Positions 1 through 8,161 of a DNA stretch of 37,533 nt are shown here, piece by piece. The DNA lies in contig JAOAFA010000013.1 of the NCBI GenBank assembly GCA_026416535.1, forward strand, positions 1 through 37,533, read 5' to 3'. This DNA comes from Deltaproteobacteria bacterium. GTDB lineage: Bacteria > Myxococcota > SpSt-1050. The position numbers and the translations under genes were made by a program. The notes under the pieces were generated by a model. The model did no database searches and was not told the origin of the DNA. It saw nothing but the letters and a program-made list of their open reading frames with translations. Each line of letters starts with the position of its first letter. Position 1 is the first letter of the stretch.

Positions 1-25
1 GCTCGGAGATGTGTATAAGAGACAG
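1..25. other. Tn5/Nextera sequencing-library adapter (artificial sequence)
   Basis: Bases 7-25 are identical to the 19-bp Tn5 mosaic end used in Nextera libraries. The six bases before it (GCTCGG) match the end of the Nextera read-2 adapter. This is untrimmed library sequence at the contig edge, not genome. Native sequence begins at base 26. Any start codon called inside it, such as the GTG at 11, is spurious. Confidence 0.97.
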
Positions 26-502
26 GAAATAGTGCTGGGTGCTACTAACCCATTTGCGGGAATACTCCTTGATGAGAGAAATGAAAGAATAGTTATTGGG
101 GAAACAGGCAAGTTTGGAGAGACCGATGGAAGGGTAGAGTTCTTTAGCATAAAGGACGGAATTATTACTCCACAGAATATTCCAGAATCAAAATGGGGAG
201 GGGATCTCAATCGCATTGCATTTGTAAAGAATAAAGTATTTGCAGTAATTAGCGATGCAAATTTTAATACTAGTTTAAAGGTATATGACCTAGCCAATGC
301 AACTCTGAAACCTGTATATGAAACTACAGGGTTTAGTCTTGCTGGTATATCCATATTTAGTGAAGTAGAGCTCTTCTTGTGTGACAGAGACTTGAAAAAG
401 CCTGGAATCAGGATATTTGACATAGAGAGCTTAACTCAAAAAACCAGTGAACCGATTGACACGGGTCTTCCTCCGGTTAGTCTGGTCTTCTTTAAGATGT
501 AG
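26..502 (+). CDS. C-terminal fragment of an unrecognised propeller-like protein (5' truncated)
   Basis: About 158 native codons remain and end at TAG 500-502. The frame is open into the adapter, so the N-terminus, and any signal peptide, is missing. The fragment has repeated short beta-rich units of the kind 'ILLDERNERIVIGETGKFG', 'DLNRIAFVKNKVFAVISD' and 'GISIFSEVELFLCDRD'. This pattern is typical of beta-propeller or YncE-like surface proteins. No catalytic motif is visible. A hairpin terminator follows 13 bp after the stop. I do not recognise a family; the propeller reading is an inference from repeat character only. Confidence 0.75.
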   Translation, partial: EIVLGATNPFAGILLDERNERIVIGETGKFGETDGRVEFFSIKDGIITPQNIPESKWGGDLNRIAFVKNKVFAVISDANFNTSLKVYDLANATLKPVYETTGFSLAGISIFSEVELFLCDRDLKKPGIRIFDIESLTQKTSEPIDTGLPPVSLVFFKM

Positions 503-515
503 TCATATATTTTTA

Positions 516-546
516 GGGTTCCAGTCTCTGGAACCCTTTTTTATTT
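516..546 (+). terminator. Rho-independent terminator
   Basis: The perfect 8-bp stem GGGTTCCA (516-523) / TGGAACCC (529-536) encloses a 5-nt loop. It is followed by a T-rich tract running to about 549. It lies directly after the stop of the propeller-like fragment and abuts the next start codon. Confidence 0.9.
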
Positions 547-550
547 TTTG

Positions 551-1429
551 ATGATTTACTTGAATAGATTGGTATTCATTTTATTGCAGATTTACTTTGT
601 ATCTATTGAAGCTAATTCTGACGTTGTATATTACTTTGGAGAAAATAAAATCAAGTCGAGCCACAATCTGAAGATTATATCTTTAGCACCTTCAATAACA
701 GAAACTCTATATGCCATAGGAATTGGAGAATGGATAATTGGTGTAACAAGATATGATGATTTCCCAGAGGATGTGAGGAATAAGGAGATTATCGGTGGTT
801 ATATAGACGTTGATGTGGAGAAGATATTAAAGCTTTCTCCTGATGTAGTAGTTTGCGAGCCCAATTCAGGAATAAAAGAGTCTGTTCAATTTTTAAGCTC
901 AAAAGGCATTCCGGTTCTAGTAGTCAATATAAACTCTATCAAGGACATACTTGAAGCGATTGAAGATTTTGGAAGGCTATTTGGTAAGGAGAGGGAGGCA
1001 AGAGAACTTTTAAACAATCTTTTAGTAAAATATAAAAATTTACAAAAATATTATAGAGGTAATAACAATCGTTCGATGTTATCCGCACTGGTCGTCCTAA
1101 ATGAAAATCCACTGATGGTGGCGGGTTATAGCTCATTTGTGGGAGAGCTTATTAACCTTGTGGGGTTAGAAAATGCATATAAAGGCCGTCAAAAGTATCC
1201 TGTTCTTGATATAGAATTATTACACATTCTTCGACCAGATATAATATTTAACATCTCTGAGTTAGTAATGGCTGGAGGATCTGCAGAGGAAAATAAAAAA
1301 TCTCTATTAATTTTTGGTGGTAAAATTATCTATGATTTGAGGGATTCAACTTTTATTAGACCTTCACCGCGCTTCGTTGACGCACTTGAGAAATTATGTT
1401 CGTTAATTAGCGGATATTATTGTTATTGA
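551..1429 (+). CDS. Periplasmic BtuF/TroA-type substrate-binding protein (cobalamin, heme or Fe-chelate)
   Basis: The 292-aa protein has a short hydrophobic N-terminal segment (about residues 6-20) that looks like a signal peptide. It then shows the class III helical-backbone binding-protein signature: 'IISLAPSITETLYAIG' near residue 44, 'VTRYDDFPEDV' and 'DVEKILKLSPDVVV'. These are characteristic of BtuF and related vitamin B12 or siderophore receptors. A C-terminal 'RPSPRFVDALEKL' helix also fits. The ligand cannot be fixed. No permease or ATPase gene lies next to it, so it would depend on transporter parts elsewhere. The start is ATG 551 (TTG 548 is also in frame). There is no Shine-Dalgarno site, because the T-tract of the preceding terminator occupies that position. 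Confidence 0.85.
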   Translation: MIYLNRLVFILLQIYFVSIEANSDVVYYFGENKIKSSHNLKIISLAPSITETLYAIGIGEWIIGVTRYDDFPEDVRNKEIIGGYIDVDVEKILKLSPDVVVCEPNSGIKESVQFLSSKGIPVLVVNINSIKDILEAIEDFGRLFGKEREARELLNNLLVKYKNLQKYYRGNNNRSMLSALVVLNENPLMVAGYSSFVGELINLVGLENAYKGRQKYPVLDIELLHILRPDIIFNISELVMAGGSAEENKKSLLIFGGKIIYDLRDSTFIRPSPRFVDALEKLCSLISGYYCY

Positions 1430-1445
1430 ACTTAACTATCTGGTA

Positions 1446-2234
1446 CTATGGTAGATAAAACAGCGGGTTGCGTGCCTTTACGCCATCCCTGATTTCAAAA
1501 TGTAAATGGGGAGTCTCGGCATTCCCAGTTCTTCCTACTTCTCCTATTTCTTGTCCTTTTTTAACCTCATCGTTTTCCTTCACATAATTTATCTTGTTGT
1601 GGGCATAAACTGTTATAAAATTCCCATGATGCTTTATAATAATTACATTTCCGTAATTTCTCAATTTGTCATCAGAGTAGATAACAGTTCCCGATTCCGA
1701 TGCTACTATCTTAGTTCCTTCGGGAGCCGCAATATCAATTCCCTTATGATTTCTTCCACCTCTGACTCCAAAATAACTTATTACCTTTCCTTTTACCGGC
1801 CAAATGAACCTGCCTTTGAAGGTCTTTATCTCTCCGCTATCATGCTCATCTTTCCGAGTTACTTCTTTCTTCTCTTCCCTTATCCCATTTACATTTAAAT
1901 TCTCATTATTAACCTTTTTCTCCTCGGATTTATGTATTATCTCAACCTTTTTTATCTCTTTTGCACCAGGTATAAATATCTTCTGTCCGATCTTAATCTG
2001 ATTTATGTCTTCTATTCCGTTTATCTCTGCAATCTCCTGTAAGTCTACGTTATATGCCTTTGAGATTCTATATAGATTCTCTCCTTTGCTGACTGTATGG
2101 TACACACCATCCTCTCCCTCAATGATGTTTTCTTCTTCGATAATGTTCCACTTTGGTGATGGGCAGGCTAAGATGTATGATAGTAAAATACAAAACAACG
2201 GTATAATGAGGACTAATCTACGTTTATCTTGCAT
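1446..2234 (-). CDS. LysM-M23 peptidase lipoprotein (NlpD/EnvC-like)
   Basis: The 262-aa predicted lipoprotein has a signal peptide ending in ILA-C24. A LysM peptidoglycan-binding domain spans about 44-90 ('YHTVSKGENLYRISKAY'). After a charged linker comes an M23 LytM domain from about 140 to 262. The zinc-site motifs are intact: H163xxxD167, YAH212 and H243-L-H245. It is therefore either an active endopeptidase or a divisome amidase activator; NlpD proteins of enterobacteria usually lack these residues. Its ATG follows the surE stop with no gap, so the two are translationally coupled, matching the common surE-nlpD order. It converges on the binding-protein gene with a 16-bp gap. The lipobox has Leu at -2, which is acceptable but not ideal. 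Confidence 0.92.
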   Translation of the reverse strand: MQDKRRLVLIIPLFCILLSYILACPSPKWNIIEEENIIEGEDGVYHTVSKGENLYRISKAYNVDLQEIAEINGIEDINQIKIGQKIFIPGAKEIKKVEIIHKSEEKKVNNENLNVNGIREEKKEVTRKDEHDSGEIKTFKGRFIWPVKGKVISYFGVRGGRNHKGIDIAAPEGTKIVASESGTVIYSDDKLRNYGNVIIIKHHGNFITVYAHNKINYVKENDEVKKGQEIGEVGRTGNAETPHLHFEIRDGVKARNPLFYLP

Positions 2235-2990
2235 TTAGGATTTTAATCCTCTTGTCCATCTTCTTAATACGTTAATCTTGGACTTGTCAGTTATATCTAC
2301 TCTAATAGGTGTAATTGATATTTTGCCTTGATTAATAGCATATACATCCGTGCCTTGTCCATTATCAGTATTCATGGGTTCACCAGCTATCCAAAAATAC
2401 TCACGTCCTCTGGGATCTGTTCTCTTCTCAATCACTTTGTCGTATCTGCGGCTTGATAACCTAGTTATAGCAAAATTATATGGGGGACCCTTGACATGAG
2501 CTGGCATATTTATATTTATAAAAGTTCCCCGAAATAGTGAGTCGCTTCTCATAACGCATTTGATGAAGTACCCGATAAATTTGGCATGACCTGTCAAATT
2601 CTTTACCTTGTAATCAATACAAGAGACGGCAATTGATTTAATCCCAAGGATCGCACCTTCAAGCGCTGCTGCAACAGTCCCAGAATATGTAACATCAGTC
2701 CCTAGGTTTGGACCCATATTGATGCCTGAGATTATTAGATCCGGTGTCTCTCTCAATATGTGGAATAAAGCAAGATTGACACAATCGGTAGGAGTACCGT
2801 TAACGGCGTAGTGGGCATCATCAATTTTTCTTACTCTTAATGGGGAATGAAGGGAGATGGAATGAGATGAGGCAGACATCTCACTTTCTGGTGCAATTAT
2901 AGTAACCCTGTGTTCTAAAATGAGTAACTCGTATAATGTGTTTATCCCTAAACTGTATATGCCATCGTCATTTGTTAGGAGGATAAACAT
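2235..2990 (-). CDS. surE: 5'/3'-nucleotidase SurE
   Basis: The 251-aa protein matches the normal SurE length (about 250). The N-terminal 'ILLTNDDGIYSLGI' carries the metal-binding DD pair. 'NGTPTDCVNLAL' and 'ISGINMGPNLGTDVTYSGTV' are the classic family signatures around residues 65-105. SurE dephosphorylates nucleoside monophosphates in the cytoplasm and is linked to stationary-phase survival. It lies 29 bp after the TPR gene and its stop touches the start of the LysM-M23 gene, so it is in the middle of a minus-strand run. No truncation or missing motif was seen. Confidence 0.96.
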   Translation of the reverse strand: MFILLTNDDGIYSLGINTLYELLILEHRVTIIAPESEMSASSHSISLHSPLRVRKIDDAHYAVNGTPTDCVNLALFHILRETPDLIISGINMGPNLGTDVTYSGTVAAALEGAILGIKSIAVSCIDYKVKNLTGHAKFIGYFIKCVMRSDSLFRGTFININMPAHVKGPPYNFAITRLSSRRYDKVIEKRTDPRGREYFWIAGEPMNTDNGQGTDVYAINQGKISITPIRVDITDKSKINVLRRWTRGLKS

Positions 2991-3019
2991 TATAACAACC
3001 CTTTTATTCTATTGCTGAT

Positions 3020-5275
3020 TTAGTTTTTTTTTTCTGCGCTTTGAATAAGCGCCAACAGTTGTTTTACATTTCTGTAATTTGGGTTGTGTCTGTAGACCTT
3101 GTTTAAATAAAAGAGCGCCTCGCTCTTATCATTAATTTTTAAATATGACTCCCCTATATAATAGAGAAAATCTACTCTCTGTTCATCTGTGATCTCATCG
3201 TAATTTAAGAGCTTTTTAAATATTGATATAGCATCTGTATATCTCTGCCTTTCGAAGTTAATTAGAGCAATCATGTTTAATGCTGGAATCTCTTTGTCTT
3301 CGTTTTGCATTGATATCTTAAACTCCTCTATTGCCTCCTCATATAAGCCCATCTCTTTGTAGGCTAACCCTAGATCGTAGTGTGCCTGAGCATCATTTGC
3401 GTCAACTATCTTTAAAAGTTGCTTTTTAGATTCGGAGAGAATTTGCTCTATTGGGATGTCAAGATTCTCTGATTTATCCATTACCTTTTCTATCGATTCA
3501 TTGATTTTTTTACTTTTATCCGTCAGCTGTTTCAATTTTGCCTTTGCTACAGGATGGTCAGGATCCTTCGACAATATTTGGTTATATATTTCTATGGCCT
3601 CGTCAATCAATTGCTGTGAGATAAAAAACTCTGCCTCTTCTAATTCATCTGTAAAATCTTCTTTTTGTTCTGCTACTATTTCCTTTTCTATTTGCTTAGC
3701 CTGATTATTTGATGTCTCCTTGGGACTTATAACGTCTATATCAACGTCTTTATTTTGAGCATCCGGTTTAATTTCGATGATCTCTTCTGGTTCTTCCTCG
3801 ATATCTACTTCTATTTCAGGCTTCTTCTCCTCTACAGACTCATTTGTGGCAGGAAATTCGTAATTATCAAGTTCAACTATTTCATCAGACACCTCCTCGA
3901 TCTTGCCTTCAGAGAGCATATCATAGGTATTCCTTGCTGCTTCATTTAGTGGGTCGATCTCTATAACCATAAGAAGGTATCTCTTTGCCTCCTCAATATT
4001 TTCCCTTTTTAGGTAGATATTGGCTATGTTCATGTAAGTAGACACTAGTAGTGCATTATCACCAGAGTTCTCAAGAAGGGATGCATACTTGAGATGGGCC
4101 TCCAGATTCTCATTGTCAAGCGACAGAATAGTCTTTAAATGGTTTATTGCCTTTTGTTTAAGCCCGTATTTGAGATATACGTCTGTCTCAGTTAATAATC
4201 GTGGTATATCAGCTGTTGTGAACTGCTTTTCTTTTCCATAGGTTATTGGTATTGGCTTTGAAACAGATTGTTCCGGGATGGGTTTGGGGGCAGAGGATGG
4301 TATGGGGATTTCTTTGGAAATAGGTCTAAATTCTTTTGATTTAATAGATTGAGGAGAAACTGAGTCCGATAATCTTACAGAGAATTCTTTTGATATAGGT
4401 GCAGATGATATCTCTTTACCTGTTAGGGTTGTTATAATCCTCCTTATGCCATCTGCCTCTTTTAATCTTCCTTCTGTTGTATATATGTTTAGTAATTCTT
4501 TATAAGCAGCCACAGCATTAGCTATCTGATTGTTTTTTCTGAAGGCGTCTGCAATAAGAGTCAAAACCTTTGGCTCTTTTGGATTTATCTTGTACGCAAT
4601 TTGAAGTTTTTGCATGGCTGAGGTAAAATCATTCCTCGATAGGTATATCTCTGCAACTTCTATTAAATAATCAAGGTTATCATGATCTATAGTAGATAGC
4701 CTTTCTATGACCCTTAAATATTCATCTATCCTGCTATTTTCTTTCAGAAACTTAGCTATATTTTTGTATTCTTCTATGGCCTCTTGGTTCATACCTTCTC
4801 TATAATACAATTCAGAGAGTTTCATTCTCATAAGTATGTCATTGGGCGATAGCTCAAGGATTTTTTTTATAATTGATATTGACTCCTTATAATTTCCATT
4901 TTTTTCGTATATTGCAATTATAGCGTTATATTGGTTTATTGCCTCATTTACTATCCCCAAGAGTGAATATGCCTGAGCCAGTTTTTCATATATATCTATT
5001 CGTGAGGCATCAATTTTTATAATATTTTTGTATATTGCAACCGCCTTCAGGAAAAAACCCTGTTTTGTGTATACGTCAGCTACCTTAGAATAGTTATCGA
5101 TGGCGTTCTTGCTGTCACCCATTCTGGCATACAACTCTGCGATCTTCTGAATAGTCCTTACATCGTCTGGCTCTTCAAAAACAATTTTTTGAAGTTCTTT
5201 TATTGCCTTATCAAACTGGCCTTTTTGGATATACTTTGTTGCCTCTTGATTTATTTTGTCTTTGTTTATAGCCAA
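3020..5275 (-). CDS. 751-aa multi-TPR scaffold protein
   Basis: It is built almost wholly of tetratricopeptide repeats. One array covers about residues 10-285, for example 'YIQKGQFDKAIKELQKIVFE'. A Ser/Pro/Lys-rich linker spans about 288-348. More repeats follow at about 352-455, then an acidic segment at about 456-545. Final repeats lie at about 546-585 and 625-750 ('AHYDLGLAYKEMGLYEEAIE'). There is no signal peptide or membrane segment, so a cytoplasmic interaction scaffold is likely. The start is a TTG at 5275 with a TGAGG site about 8 nt upstream; no in-frame ATG precedes it. It lies 17 bp downstream of efp. Proteins of this layout are common in gliding or polarity-capable deltaproteobacterial lineages, but no partner is proven here. 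Confidence 0.88.
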   Translation of the reverse strand: MAINKDKINQEATKYIQKGQFDKAIKELQKIVFEEPDDVRTIQKIAELYARMGDSKNAIDNYSKVADVYTKQGFFLKAVAIYKNIIKIDASRIDIYEKLAQAYSLLGIVNEAINQYNAIIAIYEKNGNYKESISIIKKILELSPNDILMRMKLSELYYREGMNQEAIEEYKNIAKFLKENSRIDEYLRVIERLSTIDHDNLDYLIEVAEIYLSRNDFTSAMQKLQIAYKINPKEPKVLTLIADAFRKNNQIANAVAAYKELLNIYTTEGRLKEADGIRRIITTLTGKEISSAPISKEFSVRLSDSVSPQSIKSKEFRPISKEIPIPSSAPKPIPEQSVSKPIPITYGKEKQFTTADIPRLLTETDVYLKYGLKQKAINHLKTILSLDNENLEAHLKYASLLENSGDNALLVSTYMNIANIYLKRENIEEAKRYLLMVIEIDPLNEAARNTYDMLSEGKIEEVSDEIVELDNYEFPATNESVEEKKPEIEVDIEEEPEEIIEIKPDAQNKDVDIDVISPKETSNNQAKQIEKEIVAEQKEDFTDELEEAEFFISQQLIDEAIEIYNQILSKDPDHPVAKAKLKQLTDKSKKINESIEKVMDKSENLDIPIEQILSESKKQLLKIVDANDAQAHYDLGLAYKEMGLYEEAIEEFKISMQNEDKEIPALNMIALINFERQRYTDAISIFKKLLNYDEITDEQRVDFLYYIGESYLKINDKSEALFYLNKVYRHNPNYRNVKQLLALIQSAEKKN

Positions 5276-5292
5276 TTTTTAAACCTCAAAAA

Positions 5293-5862
5293 TTATTTTT
5301 TAAGGGCCACCCTTTCAATGTATTCACCTGTTCGTGTGTCTATCTTGATAATATCCCCCTCGTTGATAAACAGTGGAACCTGGACCTTAGCACCTGTCAC
5401 TAACTCCGCTGGTTTAGTAGTGTTTGAGACTGTATCTCCTTTAAAACCTGGATCAGTTTTAGCTACCTCAATGTCCATGAATATAGGTAATTCAATCCCT
5501 ATTACTTTACCTCGGAAGAAGAGCATTTGAACAGGGGTATTCTCGAGTAGATAAAGGTATGCATCTCCAAGGGTGTTTTTATTTACCTCAATTTGTTCAA
5601 AAGTCTGTTGATCCATGAAGTAATAGGAGTCCCCCTCATTATACATGTATTGCATCTCCTTTTCCTCCAAATCTGGTTTTGCAACCTTCTCACCAGATTT
5701 AAATGTAACGTCCAATACATTCCCTGTAATGAGATTTTTAATTCGCGTGCGGGTAAAGGCATTTCCTTTACCAGGTTTAACGTGTTGGAAGTCAACTATT
5801 TCATAAGGTTCGCCATTATACTCAATCTTGAGACCTTTCCTAAAATCTGACGTATCAAACAT
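5293..5862 (-). CDS. efp: Translation elongation factor P
   Basis: The 189-aa protein has the standard EF-P length and three domains: a KOW-like N-terminus (about 2-62), a central OB fold (about 66-128) and a C-terminal OB fold (about 130-187). The loop 'HVKPGKGNAF' puts Lys32 at the site that is modified in EF-P. An Arg-type (EarP) modification is therefore excluded, but whether the Lys is lysylated, aminopentanolated or unmodified cannot be told here. No epmA/epmB-like gene is in the window. EF-P relieves ribosome stalling at polyproline. A GGAGG site sits 4 nt before the ATG, which is tight. It is preceded by the Roadblock gene (27-bp gap). Confidence 0.96.
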   Translation of the reverse strand: MFDTSDFRKGLKIEYNGEPYEIVDFQHVKPGKGNAFTRTRIKNLITGNVLDVTFKSGEKVAKPDLEEKEMQYMYNEGDSYYFMDQQTFEQIEVNKNTLGDAYLYLLENTPVQMLFFRGKVIGIELPIFMDIEVAKTDPGFKGDTVSNTTKPAELVTGAKVQVPLFINEGDIIKIDTRTGEYIERVALKK

Positions 5863-5889
5863 AGGTCCTCCAATAGATTAATCATATAA

Positions 5890-6246
5890 TCATAGTTGTG
5901 CCTTTATGTCATCTTCTATAATCTTAAGGACATATCTGGCTTTACCACTTATTGAGTTTGTAGAAAGTACTGAGACAAGAAAATAGTTATCGTTTAGAGG
6001 TTTTATTAAAAGGATATATTTAGTTGTCCTAATAGTTATTTCTTCCGTATTCCCAAAATTGTTTTCTTTTATGAGTATTATTGTCTGCTTTAGTTCATTT
6101 AAAACTTGTAATATTAATTCAGTTGCTTCAGCATTTTCATTTTCTTTAGGATATAGTGCAATAGGAATCCCCTCTTCATCTATTACAGCGCATATAATAG
6201 CTCCATCTATTCGTCTATAGGCATTAGATAAGATCTCCTCAAACAT
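5890..6246 (-). CDS. Roadblock/LC7-domain protein (MglB-like)
   Basis: The 118-aa single-domain protein resembles the Roadblock/LC7 superfamily: 'RIDGAIICAVIDEEGIPIAL' near the N-terminus, a central helix, a beta strand 'TTKYILLIKPLNDNYFLVSVL' and a C-terminal helix. Members such as MglB are dimeric regulators (GAPs) of small Ras-like GTPases. No MglA-type GTPase is encoded in this window, so the partner is unknown. The gene overlaps the 3' end of the upstream 187-aa gene by 8 nt, with an AAGGAG site inside that gene, implying coupled translation and perhaps a physical partnership. Family assignment is by pattern and is not certain. Confidence 0.75.
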   Translation of the reverse strand: MFEEILSNAYRRIDGAIICAVIDEEGIPIALYPKENENAEATELILQVLNELKQTIILIKENNFGNTEEITIRTTKYILLIKPLNDNYFLVSVLSTNSISGKARYVLKIIEDDIKAQL

Positions 6247-6802
6247 GTTCCAACTCCTTCTTCCTCTGATTCTTAATAACCTCTATTCTTTTTAACATCT
6301 CTTTTAGCATCTCTATCTTCTCAACTCTGGTCTGTTTTCTTAGAATGTCTTTTGAAAAATTACCACATATTATGTCCATTACACTGTTAATTGACTGTAA
6401 GGTTAAATCTTCAATCATTTGGATCATTTCTCTGTTCTTCCCACTTGTTTGATTTATACGCACATTCTCTTCTTTTATCTCTACTTTCTCAATTGGTTTG
6501 ATAACTGTTGTATCTACTTTTTTAAATTCAACTCTGGCTGAAGACTCAACCCTTCTTCTCTTTAATTCCCTTATATTGTTTAAAATCTTATTTAATCTAA
6601 AGATCTTCTTTTCTTTTGTCTTTCTATTCATTGTAAGCACAGGGTCGATTCTCTCTACCTCCAAAAGTAGATTTGTGTAGGGGGTGTAGTCTTTAATGGT
6701 TCCATTTTTGATCAATAGCTTATATATCCTGAATGCCTCTAAGAACTTTTTTTGGTCAATCAGGATTTTTAGCATATTTTCGTTAACGAAATCATCTTGC
6801 AT
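6239..6802 (-). CDS. 187-aa hypothetical protein upstream of the Roadblock gene
   Basis: I do not recognise a family. The N-terminal 40 residues resemble one TPR-like helix pair ('ILIDQKKFLEAFRIYKLLIK'). A very basic, helical central segment follows ('NIRELKRRRVESSARVEFKK'), then a Glu/Lys-rich C-terminal helix (about 155-187). It is probably cytoplasmic. It is the first gene of the minus-strand run and overlaps the Roadblock gene by 8 nt, which suggests a shared function with it. The ATG at 6802 has no Shine-Dalgarno site, but a perfect TATAAT lies 15 nt upstream. Confidence 0.75.
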   Translation of the reverse strand: MQDDFVNENMLKILIDQKKFLEAFRIYKLLIKNGTIKDYTPYTNLLLEVERIDPVLTMNRKTKEKKIFRLNKILNNIRELKRRRVESSARVEFKKVDTTVIKPIEKVEIKEENVRINQTSGKNREMIQMIEDLTLQSINSVMDIICGNFSKDILRKQTRVEKIEMLKEMLKRIEVIKNQRKKELEHV

Positions 6803-6816
6803 ATAATTTTAATTAA

Positions 6817-6822
6817 ATTATA
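6817..6822 (-). promoter_or_regulatory. -10 element (TATAAT) for the 187-aa/Roadblock/efp run
   Basis: A perfect TATAAT read on the minus strand ends 14 nt before ATG 6802. No convincing -35 box sits at 16-18 bp; a TTGACT lies only 10 bp upstream. The predicted leader is about 7-10 nt with no ribosome-binding site. Confidence 0.45.
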
Positions 6823-6950
6823 ACCCCTTAAAAGTCAATAAATTATTAAGTAGATTTTGGTTAAGAGGTTGATTTGGGTTTACATAAGGTGGAAATTGGT
6901 GTAATAAGTCTTTGGGTGTATTAAGACCTACCGTTATTTTTGGAGGTTAT

Positions 6951-8156
6951 ATGAGTATTTATAGGAGAATCCTTGAACTTTCAAAGAGCTATGAGTTAGA
7001 TATCGCTTCATTTTTGGGCGAAATTGTAAAGATTAAATCTTTTTCAACTAAAGAAAAAGATGTAGTTGAGAGGATCGCACGAGAGATGAACAGAGTAGGA
7101 TTTGATGAGGTGAAAATAGATGGTCTTGGTAATGTAATTGGTAGAATAGGTAATGGTAAAAAAGCTATAGCTTTTGATGCACATATAGACACTGTTTATC
7201 CTGGCGATGAATCTCTATGGACATTTGATCCATTTGCTGGAGAAATAAAAGATGGGAAAGTATTTGGGAGGGGAACTGTTGATCAGAAAGGTGGCATGGC
7301 ATCAATGGTCTATGCCGGAAAGATTATCAAAGAACTTGACATAAACAAAGATTACTCTATTTACTTTACTGGTACGGTCATGGAGGAGGATTGTGACGGT
7401 CTATGTTGGCAGTATATTATAAAAGAGGATAAAATTGTCCCAGAACTTGTGGTTATTACAGAGCCTACTAATCTGAACATTTATCGTGGACATAGAGGGA
7501 GAATGGAGATTGTGGTTGAGGTCCAAGGGAGATCTTGTCATGGTTCTGCCCCTGAAAGGGGAGATAATGCCATCTATAAGATATCCAGAATAGCACTTGA
7601 AATAGAAAAATTAAATGAAAGATTAAAAGGGCATCATTTTTTAGGAAAAGGAACAATAGCGGTTACTCAAGTGTTTTTCTCTTCTCCTTCGCAATGTGCT
7701 ATCCCTGACAATGCGAGGATTCAACTCGACAGAAGGTTGACATTCGGTGAGACCAAAGAGAGTGCGATTAAGGAGGTGGAGGAGGCGTGTAAGATGGCTG
7801 GCTATCCAGAGGCTAAAATAATTGTTTTAAGATATGAGGAGTCGGCATATACAGGGCTCAAATATCCAACTGAAAAATATTATCCTACATGGGTTATTGA
7901 AGAGGATTCATTTTATCTTAAAAAAGCAAAAGAGACTTATAGAGAGTTGTTTATGAATGAACCTAAGATCGATAAATGGACATTCTCAACTAATGGAGTA
8001 GCAATCATGGGAATGCATAACATTCCATGTATAGGATTTGGCCCTGGCAATGAAATTTATGCTCATGCCCCTGATGAATTTTGTCCTGTGGAACATCTAA
8101 GTGCAGCCACTGCATTTTACTCTGGATTAGTGGCAAAACTTAATAACAAGGGTTAA
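6951..8156 (+). CDS. M20-family metallohydrolase, YgeY type
   Basis: The 401-aa predicted zinc amidohydrolase/peptidase closely resembles the YgeY family linked to selenium and purine metabolism clusters. Metal-site motifs are intact: 'DAHIDTV' (H78, D80), 'GRGTVDQKGG' (D111) and 'VMEED' (E145/E146). 'GHRGRMEIVVEVQGRSCHGS' opens the dimerisation lid domain, and a C-terminal 'HAPDEFCPVEHL' carries the last ligand. The start is ATG 6951, with GGAGG at 6942-6946; an upstream in-frame TTG at 6912 has no such site. It is followed after 5 nt by the PLP enzyme, so the two form an operon. The substrate is unknown; a carbamoylated or acylated amino compound is likely. Confidence 0.88.
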   Translation: MSIYRRILELSKSYELDIASFLGEIVKIKSFSTKEKDVVERIAREMNRVGFDEVKIDGLGNVIGRIGNGKKAIAFDAHIDTVYPGDESLWTFDPFAGEIKDGKVFGRGTVDQKGGMASMVYAGKIIKELDINKDYSIYFTGTVMEEDCDGLCWQYIIKEDKIVPELVVITEPTNLNIYRGHRGRMEIVVEVQGRSCHGSAPERGDNAIYKISRIALEIEKLNERLKGHHFLGKGTIAVTQVFFSSPSQCAIPDNARIQLDRRLTFGETKESAIKEVEEACKMAGYPEAKIIVLRYEESAYTGLKYPTEKYYPTWVIEEDSFYLKKAKETYRELFMNEPKIDKWTFSTNGVAIMGMHNIPCIGFGPGNEIYAHAPDEFCPVEHLSAATAFYSGLVAKLNNKG

Positions 8157-8161
8157 TTCTC

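Noticed and set aside
503-550. Cobalamin riboswitch before the BtuF-like gene
   Set aside because: Only 48 bp separate the genes and they hold a plain terminator; no B12-box is present.
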